From Chitinophagaceae bacterium UBA4407 (GTDB taxonomy: Bacteria; Bacteroidota; Bacteroidia; Chitinophagales; Chitinophagaceae): DNA of 40,042 nucleotides. Below, in pieces: positions 25,001 to 33,885 of the stretch. The notes under the pieces were generated by a model. The model ran no database searches. It worked only from the letters and a program-made list of their open reading frames with translations, and had not been told where the DNA came from. The position numbers were made by a program, and so were the translations under genes. Each line of letters begins with the position of its first letter. Position 1 is the first letter of the stretch. Where the stretch lies: positions 1-40,042 of the forward strand of contig DGQT01000070.1 of NCBI GenBank assembly GCA_002390845.1, in the 5' to 3' direction.

Positions 25001-25106
25001 CATCAATCTTCGCTTCGGTAAAGCTGCATTTCTTCCCAAATGCACAAGTGTGCGACGCAAGACGCGATGCCATAAAAAACTATTGCTCGGTCCAAAAAAA
25101 TGTATT
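25001..25106 (-). repeat. Interspersed repeat copy 11 (right end of pair with 23771)
   Basis: On the minus strand: outer AATACATTTTTTTGGACCGAGC, ATGGCATCGCG, core TTGCGTCGCACACTTGTGC, inner GCAGCTTTACCGAAGCGAAG. The inner segment matches the copy at 38845. The outer end is 7 bp from the stop of the next gene. Confidence 0.85.
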
Positions 25107-25113
25107 AAAAAAA

Positions 25114-28100
25114 CTATAACAACGCCCTTAAACTTGCCCTGCCGATATTGATGGTTTTGCCTTCGCCGGGTTTGCGGCCTTCATATTCGAAACTTATTTC
25201 CAGGTTGTTGATAAGACGTTTGGTGAGTTCTATATTCCAGAGATAATTTTTGCCGGGCAGCAAGGCATCGAGCATAATATAACTTACCGTGGTATTGGTT
25301 TGGCCTGTGAATTTGATATTACTTAAAGTGAATTTTCCTGTGATGCTTGTGTTGGAAAAAGTGTTGTAACGGGTTTCAATGTTCAGCGCATTAATGGTTG
25401 CTTTTTCGCCGCCATATTCCTGCGCATTTGTTTTTTGCATATACTGGTAACCCGCCAGCACACGAAATAGAGTACCAGAAGTATAGGTAAGCCGCGGCTC
25501 GCCGGTAAAGGTTTTTATAGCATAGTTACGGTTCTTAAAAGAAGGTGTAAACAAATTAATGTCGCCTGTTTTTTGAATGAGTTCTAATGTGTAAGCTTTT
25601 GAAAAATTGATGCGGGTTTTCAACGTCCATTCTTTAAACTGCGTAGTTTCTGAACCGTAAGTAAGCAACGATTTATTGTAGTTGGAAAGGTTGGTAAGAT
25701 CGATGCCCCAGCTTGTACTAAATCGGTTAAATGAAAGTGTATTGTTTAAAATATAATTAAGATTGAGCAGAGCAGTGTCACTTACATTTCCTTTAAAAGG
25801 ATTGAATAAAGGATCGCCATTTGATAGCTGTTTTTTAAATGTTTGCAGCGATGATTGCAGCATAAACCTTGTAATAAAATTTTTCCATTTTTCATTGTGT
25901 ATGGTTGCGGCCAATGCCTTAGGGTTCAATGCCAGCGCATAATTGAACTGTGTGTAGTTTGCTTTAATGTATTCGGTTGTTGGTGTATAAACGCGGATGT
26001 ATTTTGCCTGATCGGCAAAGAGTGCAGTAACAAATTCGTTTAGTTGCGGAATACCATCGGCGTTATAATCGATCCATGCATACTGGCCCTGGCCTGCGGG
26101 TACTTCTATATAAGTAAAGTTGCGTTTTGGTTCCTGGCCCGCACCGAGTTCGTATAAAATATTCCCTTTAAGAAAACCATTCCATTCATTCACTAAGTAT
26201 TCTGCACGGCCAAGAATACTGTTATCTGGCTTTTGTGTGGTGAGCGCTGTATTGGTAATAAACAACTGCCGGTAAGTTACATTCAAACGCAGTTGATGCT
26301 TTTGGTTTTTCAGCAATTCTGTTTGAAAATTATAGTTGTGGCTGCGGTCGCTTTGCAATAAACTTTTACCAAAAGGTAACTTATCTTTTCTTGTAAAATA
26401 GTTGAACGACCAGTGATTTGATTTAGCAACATCAGACCGAACATAAGCTGTAATATTTTCAAACGCAAAGCTTAGTGGTGTAATAGTGTCAGTAAGTTTA
26501 TTGCTGATCTTATTTTGTTCCAAAGCGTAGGTTGCGCCAAATGTATAGTTCTGCAAAGCAGCAAATGTTTTACTTGCGTCAATTGTTGGGCGCAGGTAAA
26601 AGCCTTTATCAAAAGGTGTATTGCTGTTGGTTAAATTAAACACACTGTTCAACTGCAAACCTTTTATGTTTTGTGCATTACTGATAATATTCCTGGTGCC
26701 TTTAAAACCATCGCTGCGTATATAACTGTCGAATTTATATTGCACATTGTTGCCTTTTGCATCAGCAACGTTTATTGCGAGAGAAGGCAACTGTTCATTA
26801 GCTGGTGTAAGTAGTAAAGGCAGCCCCCAATCTCTTGCAAACTCAACAGGGCGCAAACGTTCAACAGGTTGAAAACGCTGGTTCACATATTCATAACCTG
26901 CAATAGCATTCAACTGCAAAACCTTTCCTGTATTGGTTTTCAGCGTATCATTACGCTGAACAGAAAACTTACCTGCAATACCTCTGTTATTATTTTTATC
27001 TTTTTCAGAAAAAGTATTTACATCATAATTACTGCCGGCGAATTCTGCTTTAACCAGCATTTTATTATTCATCTGGTAGGTGGCTCCAACGCTGAATACC
27101 TGTTGTTTTTTGGGAGTCACTAGAAATGCTGCGGGTTCAAAACTACCTTGCGGAATTCCATTAACGGGTTGTACCCATTGAAATACCTGCCCGTTGGCTG
27201 CACTGAAATACGGGAGATAATTTCCTTTATTAAACCCAACATCAGCAAAAGATAAATTATACTTCGCACTATCGGGGCTTGTTGAATAAACATAAATGGA
27301 ATCATGCACGCCATTATAGAGTGTATCAATTCTTTTATAAAGGATTATTGATGCGGAAAATGAATCAATTGAAGCGTATGGATAATATGCCTGCCGCACA
27401 CTGTCGCCAAGGTTTGCAAGAAATTGTTTCTGCGGATTGTCAAGCGTTTGGTTGATGGGTGAGTTTTTCGCATCACCATTATTATACAATGATATGTTGA
27501 GTTTTAGTTTGTTTCCAAATGTTGTTTCATTGGAAACATACAGCATAGAGTTAAGAAAGTTTCTGTCAGCATATTCAAACTCAACCTGTATGCGTTTGTC
27601 TTTAGTGATGAGTTGTTTTGGTGTAAAAGTAATTTCTGCGGTATTGTAGTTGATCACATAATCCTGATCTTCGCCGCGCTGTAACTGTACCCCATCAATA
27701 AAAACTTTTTCTGTGCCGGCAAGTATAATAAAATAAAATTCATTATTGTTGCCCTGTAACCTGTATGGACCCTGGTTTCCTTCCAACCCCTGGAAAATAT
27801 TACGGGCAAATTTACCTTTTGCAATAGCACCGCTTAATAATGTTTTACTTTTTACATTATCACTGATATTTACCTGTTGCTGGTAAGATACTCCCTGTAA
27901 TCTTTTATAGAATTTCAGAAAATATGCATCGTTTTGGCGAAGGTCAATATCACCAAGATTTATTTCCCAGTTCTTTTTTCTAAACTGCAATAAGATCTTG
28001 TCGAATTCATTTAACTGTTGTGTAGTACCATCGGGCTGAATAGGAATATTGTTATCAGTAATAGCAGCAGCAATTTCAATACTATCGCCAAGATAGCCAC

Positions 28101-28581
28101 TTAACTGTAAGTTGAATTGCGAATTGAACACGGCATCCTGGCTGTTACCAAAACTCAAACTACGACCAAAGCTTCCGTTGTAATTAAGCTTGCCAAAGTT
28201 GAATAAATTGTTTTCGCTATTTGTGTTTTGCTTGCTTGTATAAGTTGGTGTTGCAATAAAATTATTGCGGATACTGTCGTAAGAAAATCTTTGCGCAATG
28301 GCATTTAGTTTAAATGGAAAAACCCGGTAAGTAATAAATATGCTGTCAGCTAATGGCTTTTTTTTCCAGCTGAATATTCCATTAATAAGATCAACAGAGT
28401 AGTAAGAAGAATCAATGCCTGCTATTTGTACAGTTGCCGGAACAATACTCAACGAATCAAGTTGTATAATACCCGATGCTGCAATTTTCTTCTTTTTTAA
28501 AGATGAAGATGTTTGGGCACCTGCGGAGTAGTATAAAAAAAGAAACGCAATAAAAAATATGATGTGTATCCCTTTCAGCAA
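25114..28581 (-). CDS. Very large outer-membrane beta-protein, function unknown
   Basis: A 1155-aa exported protein with signal peptide about 1-23 (YYSAGAQ). An N-terminal region (about 30-350) contains LQGNNNEFYFIILAGTEKVFIDGVQLQRGEDQDYVINYNTAEITFT. Segments of this type occur in SprA-like and related large envelope proteins. The rest alternates short amphipathic strands with Asn/Tyr/Phe turns and ends in INIGRASLRALL, as expected for a large outer-membrane barrel. It is far shorter than SprA. No ATG exists in frame before about residue 345, and a stop lies four codons upstream, so translation must begin at TTG 28581 or a neighbouring non-ATG codon. Alone on its strand segment, 105 bp from the SRPBCC gene. 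Confidence 0.75.
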   Translation of the reverse strand: MLKGIHIIFFIAFLFLYYSAGAQTSSSLKKKKIAASGIIQLDSLSIVPATVQIAGIDSSYYSVDLINGIFSWKKKPLADSIFITYRVFPFKLNAIAQRFSYDSIRNNFIATPTYTSKQNTNSENNLFNFGKLNYNGSFGRSLSFGNSQDAVFNSQFNLQLSGYLGDSIEIAAAITDNNIPIQPDGTTQQLNEFDKILLQFRKKNWEINLGDIDLRQNDAYFLKFYKRLQGVSYQQQVNISDNVKSKTLLSGAIAKGKFARNIFQGLEGNQGPYRLQGNNNEFYFIILAGTEKVFIDGVQLQRGEDQDYVINYNTAEITFTPKQLITKDKRIQVEFEYADRNFLNSMLYVSNETTFGNKLKLNISLYNNGDAKNSPINQTLDNPQKQFLANLGDSVRQAYYPYASIDSFSASIILYKRIDTLYNGVHDSIYVYSTSPDSAKYNLSFADVGFNKGNYLPYFSAANGQVFQWVQPVNGIPQGSFEPAAFLVTPKKQQVFSVGATYQMNNKMLVKAEFAGSNYDVNTFSEKDKNNNRGIAGKFSVQRNDTLKTNTGKVLQLNAIAGYEYVNQRFQPVERLRPVEFARDWGLPLLLTPANEQLPSLAINVADAKGNNVQYKFDSYIRSDGFKGTRNIISNAQNIKGLQLNSVFNLTNSNTPFDKGFYLRPTIDASKTFAALQNYTFGATYALEQNKISNKLTDTITPLSFAFENITAYVRSDVAKSNHWSFNYFTRKDKLPFGKSLLQSDRSHNYNFQTELLKNQKHQLRLNVTYRQLFITNTALTTQKPDNSILGRAEYLVNEWNGFLKGNILYELGAGQEPKRNFTYIEVPAGQGQYAWIDYNADGIPQLNEFVTALFADQAKYIRVYTPTTEYIKANYTQFNYALALNPKALAATIHNEKWKNFITRFMLQSSLQTFKKQLSNGDPLFNPFKGNVSDTALLNLNYILNNTLSFNRFSTSWGIDLTNLSNYNKSLLTYGSETTQFKEWTLKTRINFSKAYTLELIQKTGDINLFTPSFKNRNYAIKTFTGEPRLTYTSGTLFRVLAGYQYMQKTNAQEYGGEKATINALNIETRYNTFSNTSITGKFTLSNIKFTGQTNTTVSYIMLDALLPGKNYLWNIELTKRLINNLEISFEYEGRKPGEGKTINIGRASLRALL

Positions 28582-28686
28582 CTGATTGTTTTATGAATAA
28601 CAAGATTCGCACAAAATTTATTGTCACGAAAATTTAAAGATAACCAGTTTTAACCGCAGGAAAATTATAGCAGAATATTTTATACG

Positions 28687-29160
28687 CTAACAGCTCAATA
28701 ATTCAGCATTCAACTTCTTCGCCAGGCCTTCTGCACCCCATCGCATCACCACGTTGTGGTTGTATTTAAAAGCCGGCTTTAATATGAAAGATAAATAGTT
28801 CATCCACGCTTTATTCGTAAACACATCCCAGTTGTATTGTACAAAACAAATGTCACCTTCCTGTTCAAAAAGCCAGGTGCCTTCGCCTTCCAGTTCGCCG
28901 AAAGCTTTTCCGTGTAAGCGTTTCAATTCAACCCGTTCATCCAGTTTCATGTTAAATGAAAGCTTGTAGGGCAACGCACTTTTCCAGGTATATTCACGTA
29001 CACCATTAACACCATTCGCATTACCTTCTTCAATTATTTTTACGGCCAGCACGCCCTTCCACCATTGCGGCCATTCAGTTGATTCATAAATGGCATCCCA
29101 AACCCGCTGCACAGGCGCTTTAATCTGCCATTTGGTAATAAAGGAATATTTCTGTTGCAT
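28687..29160 (-). CDS. SRPBCC / polyketide-cyclase-like protein
   Basis: A 157-aa START-like (SRPBCC) domain protein. The opening strand FITKWQIKAPVQRVWDAIYE followed by WPQWWKGV is the usual start of the fold (edge strand, then the two short helices). The remaining alternating strands and the long C-terminal helix (FKYNHNVVMRWGAEGLAKKL) close the hydrophobic cavity. Members bind lipids or other hydrophobic ligands; the specific ligand is unknown. No signal peptide, so cytosolic. It is upstream of and on the same strand as the large outer-membrane protein, but the 105-bp gap does not prove co-transcription. Confidence 0.85.
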   Translation of the reverse strand: MQQKYSFITKWQIKAPVQRVWDAIYESTEWPQWWKGVLAVKIIEEGNANGVNGVREYTWKSALPYKLSFNMKLDERVELKRLHGKAFGELEGEGTWLFEQEGDICFVQYNWDVFTNKAWMNYLSFILKPAFKYNHNVVMRWGAEGLAKKLNAELLSC

Positions 29161-29204
29161 AATTTCAATACATACGGATTGATATGCAAAACCGGTTTTG
29201 TAAA

Positions 29205-29308
29205 ATTATTTTTTTTTGAGCCCGGCATAGAATATCTGTGAAGCTATGTTGCGTCGCACACTTGTACTTTCAGATATTTTGTTCAGCTTTTATTGTAGCG
29301 AAGAAATA
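29205..29308 (+). repeat. Interspersed repeat copy 12 (left end of pair with 31029)
   Basis: Outer ATTATTTTTTTTTGAGCCCGGC, TGTGAAGCTATG, core TTGCGTCGCACACTTGTAC, inner TTCAGCTTTTATTGTAGCGAAG. The inner end abuts the hydroxylase stop codon at 29311. Confidence 0.85.
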
Positions 29309-29310
29309 CG

Positions 29311-30096
29311 CTAAACGATTGGTTTTATCTTTTTTCGTTCCTGTACTTTGTCAAATTCAGCTTCATATTCTTTAAACTCTGTTCCTAATAACTTATCCCA
29401 AATTCTAAAATGCACACCATAGTTACCTTTAAACTTGCTGTGGTGCATATTGTGATGTGTGCTTGAAGTTAAAAACCGTAACCAACTTTTATTAAAATTA
29501 GCCGGATAAAATTCGTAGCCAAGATGTGATTTTATATTGTCCAGCAAGCCCCAAATTTGAATAAAGCCCAATACTGGTGCATAGGTGGGCAAAAAAAACG
29601 CAACAGGAAAAATCCAAAAAGATAATAAAAACGGCTCTACCCAATGAAAGGACATTGAAGTAAATGGATTTACATCAATACTTTTATGATGAACTACGTG
29701 AACATAAGGAAACAATTTTGGATGATGTAAAAGCCTATGACACCAATAAAACCAGGTGTCATCAATAATTAATAAAATAAAAAAGCCTGCTATTGCAAAG
29801 AATGGACTGTGGTCTGCAAAATTAGTATATATTTTAGTGTAGCCTTTTGAACTAAGGTAAATTACAATGCTGCTAAACAAAGCTCCAACCATTAATGTAA
29901 AAACCGAATTTTTCAGTTCAGATTTTATTTGCTTTGCGTCAACTCTTTCTTTTATCTGTATACGCCAATTTTGGAATCGCTTTTTAAACTTCTTCCAAAA
30001 TAAGAAATATGTTATTGTTATTAATGAACCATTCAGTAATAACGCAGCTATATAGCCGTGTGGAAAATTGCTAAGAATCTGTTTTAATACTTCCAT
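29311..30096 (-). CDS. Sterol desaturase / fatty acid hydroxylase family protein
   Basis: A 261-aa integral-membrane di-iron oxygenase of the sterol desaturase/fatty acid hydroxylase superfamily. Several transmembrane helices (about 12-30, 65-85, 95-115 and 155-185) surround the eight-His-type motif set: HRLLHH, HVVHHKS and HHNMHHS. I chose the ATG at 30096 (MEVLKQ); the frame extends 9 codons to a TTG at 30123. The substrate is a lipid but cannot be named. It follows the Crp/Fnr gene by 64 bp on the same strand, so the regulator and enzyme may form an operon. Both sit inside repeat pair 29205/31029, which suggests they move or persist as a unit. Confidence 0.87.
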   Translation of the reverse strand: MEVLKQILSNFPHGYIAALLLNGSLITITYFLFWKKFKKRFQNWRIQIKERVDAKQIKSELKNSVFTLMVGALFSSIVIYLSSKGYTKIYTNFADHSPFFAIAGFFILLIIDDTWFYWCHRLLHHPKLFPYVHVVHHKSIDVNPFTSMSFHWVEPFLLSFWIFPVAFFLPTYAPVLGFIQIWGLLDNIKSHLGYEFYPANFNKSWLRFLTSSTHHNMHHSKFKGNYGVHFRIWDKLLGTEFKEYEAEFDKVQERKKIKPIV

Positions 30097-30160
30097 AAAC
30101 CGTTTGCTTTTGTTTGACTGCAAAAGTCAGCACACGATTTTTAATTTCACTTAACATTTG

Positions 30161-30736
30161 TTACATAATTATTTGTCTCCTTATTCTTGAAAGACTTTGT
30201 GGCTTTATTCCTAAAAATGAAGCAATGTATTGTATGGGCACATTTTGAAGTATGGTTGGTTGGTTTTCCATTAGTTTTTTGTAGCGTTGTTCAGCAGCAA
30301 GTGTTGCTAAATCATTCGCCCTTATTTCGGCAGATGCAATTGCCTGTTCAAAAATAATCAAGCTGAATTTTTTAAAATTTTCACTCTTGTCAATTAGTGT
30401 TACAAGGTCGGGTCTTGAAATTCTAAGCAGTTCACATTCTGTAATACATTCCACATTTTCTTTAGCTCTTTTTTGATTGATGAAACTTAAAAACGATGCA
30501 AAAAAATTGTTTGCTGAATTTATGTGGCTTGTTACCTCTTCTCCATTTTCATCATAGTAAAACAGTCTCATAAAACCCGAAACGATGAAATACAGATATT
30601 GAGGAATTTTGTCTTGCTCTTCTATAATCGAATTTTTGGAAGTGGTTACCAATTGAAAATAAGTGTCGCAAAGTTGTATGTCTGTCTCTGTCAATGAAAC
30701 AGTTTGAGATATGGTGTCAATTAAGTTTTTCAGCAT
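30161..30736 (-). CDS. Crp/Fnr-family transcriptional regulator
   Basis: A 191-aa regulator (start chosen at ATG 30736; the frame reaches a TTG at 30787 with an extra, unlikely MHHHTTD N-terminus). A cyclic-nucleotide-binding-like beta-roll (about 25-115, including QYLYFIVSGFMRLFY and SFINQKRAKENVECITECELL) is followed by a long dimer helix and a helix-turn-helix near the end (IQYIASFLGIKPQSLSRIRR). The Arg and Glu that bind cAMP in E. coli Crp are not evident, so the ligand is unknown, as for most Bacteroidota members. It probably regulates the downstream hydroxylase or itself. A TATATTTG box at 30740-30747 lies too close to this ATG to serve it unless the mRNA is leaderless. Confidence 0.85.
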   Translation of the reverse strand: MLKNLIDTISQTVSLTETDIQLCDTYFQLVTTSKNSIIEEQDKIPQYLYFIVSGFMRLFYYDENGEEVTSHINSANNFFASFLSFINQKRAKENVECITECELLRISRPDLVTLIDKSENFKKFSLIIFEQAIASAEIRANDLATLAAEQRYKKLMENQPTILQNVPIQYIASFLGIKPQSLSRIRRQIIM

Positions 30737-30891
30737 TTGCAAATATAAGTTTCCAATCGTTTTAGGATCTGTCGTATGGTGATGCAAAACTCCGCTTACC
30801 TGCAGTGTTTTTCAGTCGTTGAATATTAGCCCTGCTTTCTCAAGTTCTCTTTTCAATATTGGTATCACTTTCGCAGTTGTTAGCGTTCCTT

Positions 30892-31029
30892 CCAACAACC
30901 TTCACATCAATCTTTGCTAAAATAAAAGCTCATGGTTCGGCTCCGCTCACCACTGTTCCGAACGTACAAGTGTGCGACGCAAGAAAAGCCTCATAGCACT
31001 GCAATTGCCTGGTACAAAAAATTGTATTT
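30892..31029 (-). repeat. Interspersed repeat copy 13 (right end of pair with 29205)
   Basis: On the minus strand: outer AAATACAATTTTTTGTACCAGGC, CTATGAGGCTTTTC, core TTGCGTCGCACACTTGTAC, and the long inner part of copy 10. 30892-30982 is the inverted 90/91 match to 23812-23902. The outer end supplies the nth stop codon (TTA at 31028-31030). Confidence 0.9.
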
Positions 31030-31687
31030 ATTCTTTTTCCGCTTTCTTTTTTTCCTGCACCTGGTAATATTTACAGATAGCTTTTAAGCCACATTCGCTG
31101 CACTTTGGATTTCGTGCAAGGCAGGTATAACGACCATGAAGTATAAGCCAGTGGTGCGCTTTATGAATAAGTTCTGTGGGAATATTTTGTATTAATTGTT
31201 TCTCAGCTGCAAAGGGCGTTGTTGCTTTTACAGTAAGCCCCAATCTTGCGGATACCCTGAACACATGCGTATCTACAGCCATATTGGGCTGCGCATCGAT
31301 TACAGAGGTGATAACATTAGCGGTCTTTCTTCCAACGCCGGGAAGCTTTACCAGTTCATCAACCGTCATGGGTACTTTGCCGTCGAAATCACTCATCAAC
31401 ATATTGGCCATGCCAATAAGATGTTTGGTTTTATTATTGGGATAGGAAATGCTTTTAATTAAAGGAAACAGTTCTTCGAATGTTGCTTTTGACAATTCAT
31501 TGGCAGTTGGATATTTTTCGAAGATGGCGGGTGTAGTAATGTTCACCCGCTTATCGGTACATTGTGCAGAGAGAATAACGGAGACCAGTAATTCGTAAGG
31601 GTCATCATAAATCAATTCGGTTTCTGCAACGGGCATATGCTGCTGAAAATAATCTATTACGGTACGGTAACGTTCCTTGCGTGTCAT
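31028..31687 (-). CDS. nth: Endonuclease III (DNA glycosylase/AP lyase)
   Basis: A 219-aa base-excision-repair enzyme removing oxidised pyrimidines. It has the complete set: LLVSVILSAQCTDKRVN near the N-terminus, helix-hairpin-helix LVKLPGVGRKTANVI (catalytic Lys) at about 113-127, catalytic Asp in MAVDTHVFRVSARLGL, and a C-terminal [4Fe-4S] site C-x6-C-x2-C-x5-C (CLARNPKCSECGLKAIC). A basic Lys/Glu tail follows and ends within the outer end of repeat copy 13. The ATG at 31687 fits the family start. Regulation is not visible. Confidence 0.95.
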   Translation of the reverse strand: MTRKERYRTVIDYFQQHMPVAETELIYDDPYELLVSVILSAQCTDKRVNITTPAIFEKYPTANELSKATFEELFPLIKSISYPNNKTKHLIGMANMLMSDFDGKVPMTVDELVKLPGVGRKTANVITSVIDAQPNMAVDTHVFRVSARLGLTVKATTPFAAEKQLIQNIPTELIHKAHHWLILHGRYTCLARNPKCSECGLKAICKYYQVQEKKKAEKE

Positions 31688-31741
31688 AATAATTAACCAG
31701 GCAACGAATTTAACATACGAAATTTGATGGTGGCGGTTTTG

Positions 31742-31975
31742 TTAAGAAGAAACTTTGCTAACACCCGTGGCATATTGCATAATGGCATTAACTGTTTGCA
31801 GCCGGGGTGATTGTAACTTAATATTGCTGATGCGGTTAAAAGATTCAAGCAGTACATTGTACTTTTCTCTTAATGCCCAGTTTTGTTCCAGTTCGCTTTC
31901 AATCTCGGCTTTTTTTGTAGCGGTCAATTCTTTGTGCATGTAAAGGACTAAATCTTCAAGAGTAGAATTTACCAT
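31742..31975 (-). CDS. Small helical protein, anti-sigma-like in size (77 aa)
   Basis: From the ATG at 31975 it is 77 aa (MVNSTLEDLVLYMHKEL...); the frame extends 13 codons upstream, but the shorter start gives a protein that begins directly with a helix. It is almost wholly alpha-helical (helices about 4-15, 19-52 and 56-72) and charged, with no membrane segment. The layout resembles the N-terminal part of anti-sigma or zf-HC2-type small proteins without the Cys/His ligands. I do not recognise a named family. It lies between nth and the DivIC-like gene, 54 and 108 bp from them, on the same strand. Confidence 0.6.
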   Translation of the reverse strand: MVNSTLEDLVLYMHKELTATKKAEIESELEQNWALREKYNVLLESFNRISNIKLQSPRLQTVNAIMQYATGVSKVSS

Positions 31976-32083
31976 GTTCAGCAAATTGTTTAAAAATGAT
32001 ACATTTATATGCATGGCATAAAGGAGTTTTTCAGATTAGAACAACTAAGAAACGCAACGTTTTTAAGGATATTGTACGGCTTG

Positions 32084-32398
32084 CTATTTTTTATCAGCAC
32101 CCGCAGGCGCTTCAACCAGGAAAACGTCTTCGTTATCCCTTTTCATGTAGAATTTTTCACGGGCATATTTTTCCAGGGCAGCGGGGTTGCTGCTAAGATC
32201 AGCGAGTTCTTTTTTGGTTTTGGCGATCTCCTGCTGGTAGTATTCTTTTTTTGCCTGCAACTCTTTCAGTTCCTGCTTCCTGTCGTTCTGTTCAAAAAGG
32301 TTATTGTGATCGGTAAACAAGATAATAACGCCAAAAAGCACCAGCGAAACAAGGTATTTATTACTGAGAATGGAAAATATTTTTTTGGCTTTCTGCAT
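32084..32398 (-). CDS. Septum formation initiator (DivIC/FtsB-like)
   Basis: A 104-aa bitopic division protein. The short basic cytosolic N-terminus is followed by one transmembrane helix (about 15-29, YLVSLVLFGVIILFT), then a periplasmic coiled coil (about 37-70, with QELKELQAKKEYYQQEIAKT). The family's C-terminal box AALEKYAREKFYMKRDNEDVFLV follows at about 73-95. It would join FtsL and FtsQ in the divisome. It lies 67 bp downstream of eno on the same strand; an eno-divIC/ftsB neighbourhood is common across bacteria, which supports the call. Confidence 0.88.
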   Translation of the reverse strand: MQKAKKIFSILSNKYLVSLVLFGVIILFTDHNNLFEQNDRKQELKELQAKKEYYQQEIAKTKKELADLSSNPAALEKYAREKFYMKRDNEDVFLVEAPAGADKK

Positions 32399-32465
32399 AA
32401 AAAAATCGTTGACCGGAGTAAAATTACTAAAACGGCCAACGATTTATCAAAATTTTTAAAGCGAC

Positions 32466-33749
32466 CTATTTTTTAAACTTGATCTTTCCTTTTGGATATA
32501 CTGCATTCGCGCCAAGCATTTCTTCAATACGGATCAACTGGTTATATTTAGCCAAACGGTCAGTACGGCTTAGCGAACCTGTTTTGATTTGTCCGCAATT
32601 CAATGCTACTGCAAGGTCTGCAATGGTTGTATCTTCCGTTTCGCCGCTGCGGTGGCTCATGATTGTGGTATAACCATTGGTCTGCGCCAACTGAACCGCA
32701 TTAATAGTTTCCGTAACAGTTCCTATCTGGTTTACTTTAATAAGAATACTGTTGGCAACGCCATTGTCAATACCGCGCTGTAAGATTTTTGTGTTGGTTA
32801 CAAAAAGATCATCGCCTACCAGCTGGCATTTATTGCCGATGGCATCGGTTAATTTTTTCCAGCCATCCCAGTCTTCTTCAGCCATTCCGTCTTCAATGGA
32901 AACAATAGGATATTTATTTACCCATTCTGTCCAGTAAGCAACCATTTCATCGCTGCTTAATATTTTGCCGTCGCTTTTATGAAAGATATATTTATCGCCT
33001 TTGTACATTTCGCTGCTGGCTGCGTCAAGTGCAATACCAATCTGTTCGCCAACTTTATAACCGGCGGCTTCAATTGCCATTAACACGGTTTCAATCGCTT
33101 CTTCGTTGCTCTGGATATTTGGCGCAAAACCACCTTCGTCACCTACGTTCGTGCTAAATCCTTTTTTCTTCAGCACAGATTTTAACTGGTGAAATATCTC
33201 CACACCCCAGCGTAAACCTTCGCTGAAAGTTTCTGCACCAACAGGTACAATCATGTATTCCTGATAGTCAATTTTATTATCAGCATGTGCGCCACCGTTC
33301 AGGATATTCATCAAAGGCATCGGAAGCACTGTTGCATTTACACCACCCAGGTAGCGGAATAAAGGCAGGTTGCTTTCCAGCGCTGCTGCTTTTGCAGCAG
33401 CCATAGAAACAGCCAGCAACGCATTGGCACCAAGCTTTCCTTTATTATCTGTTCCGTCAAGTTCAATCAGTTTGGCATCAAGACCAGCCTGGTCGTTCAC
33501 TGACCAACCAATCAATTGATCGGCAATAATATCATTCACATTCGATACCGCTTTTAGAACACCCTTTCCACCGTAAACAGATTTATCGTTATCACGAAGT
33601 TCAACAGCTTCATGCATTCCGGTACTTGCACCACTGGGCACAGCAGCACGGCCCAGGTGGCCATTTTCGGTTACTATATCAACCTCAATGGTTGGGTTTC
33701 CGCGGCTGTCTAAAATTTGTCTGGCATGGACGTCGGCAATGTAGCTCAT
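32466..33749 (-). CDS. eno: Enolase
   Basis: A 427-aa phosphopyruvate hydratase interconverting 2-phosphoglycerate and phosphoenolpyruvate. It is full length with the family's landmarks: GNPTIEVD near the N-terminus, PSGASTGMHEA loop (about 38-48), metal ligands in IALDAASSEMY, SIEDGMAEEDWDGW and QLVGDDLFVTN, the catalytic Lys in ILIKVNQIGT, and the signature MSHRSGETEDTTIADLAV. Cytosolic and glycolytic. Probably co-transcribed with the DivIC-like gene. Repeat copy 14 starts 45 bp upstream of its start codon, inside what should be the promoter region. Confidence 0.97.
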   Translation of the reverse strand: MSYIADVHARQILDSRGNPTIEVDIVTENGHLGRAAVPSGASTGMHEAVELRDNDKSVYGGKGVLKAVSNVNDIIADQLIGWSVNDQAGLDAKLIELDGTDNKGKLGANALLAVSMAAAKAAALESNLPLFRYLGGVNATVLPMPLMNILNGGAHADNKIDYQEYMIVPVGAETFSEGLRWGVEIFHQLKSVLKKKGFSTNVGDEGGFAPNIQSNEEAIETVLMAIEAAGYKVGEQIGIALDAASSEMYKGDKYIFHKSDGKILSSDEMVAYWTEWVNKYPIVSIEDGMAEEDWDGWKKLTDAIGNKCQLVGDDLFVTNTKILQRGIDNGVANSILIKVNQIGTVTETINAVQLAQTNGYTTIMSHRSGETEDTTIADLAVALNCGQIKTGSLSRTDRLAKYNQLIRIEEMLGANAVYPKGKIKFKK

Positions 33750-33793
33750 AAATAAAGTTGATTTCTTAATTAGTTGAATTGTTAATTATGCTA

Positions 33794-33885
33794 AAACTTT
33801 TTTTTGAACCCGGCAGAAGGAATGCTATGAAGCATCCGTTGCGTCGCACACTTGTACGGTTGGATTCTTTGAGCTGCAAAGAAAC
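33794..33885 (+). repeat. Interspersed repeat copy 14 (left end of an empty pair)
   Basis: Outer CTTTTTTTTGAACCCGGC, CTATGAAGCATCCG, core TTGCGTCGCACACTTGTAC, then GGTTGGATT and TTGAGCTGCAAAG. It sits just upstream of eno. Together with copy 15 it encloses only about 270 bp. Confidence 0.85.
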
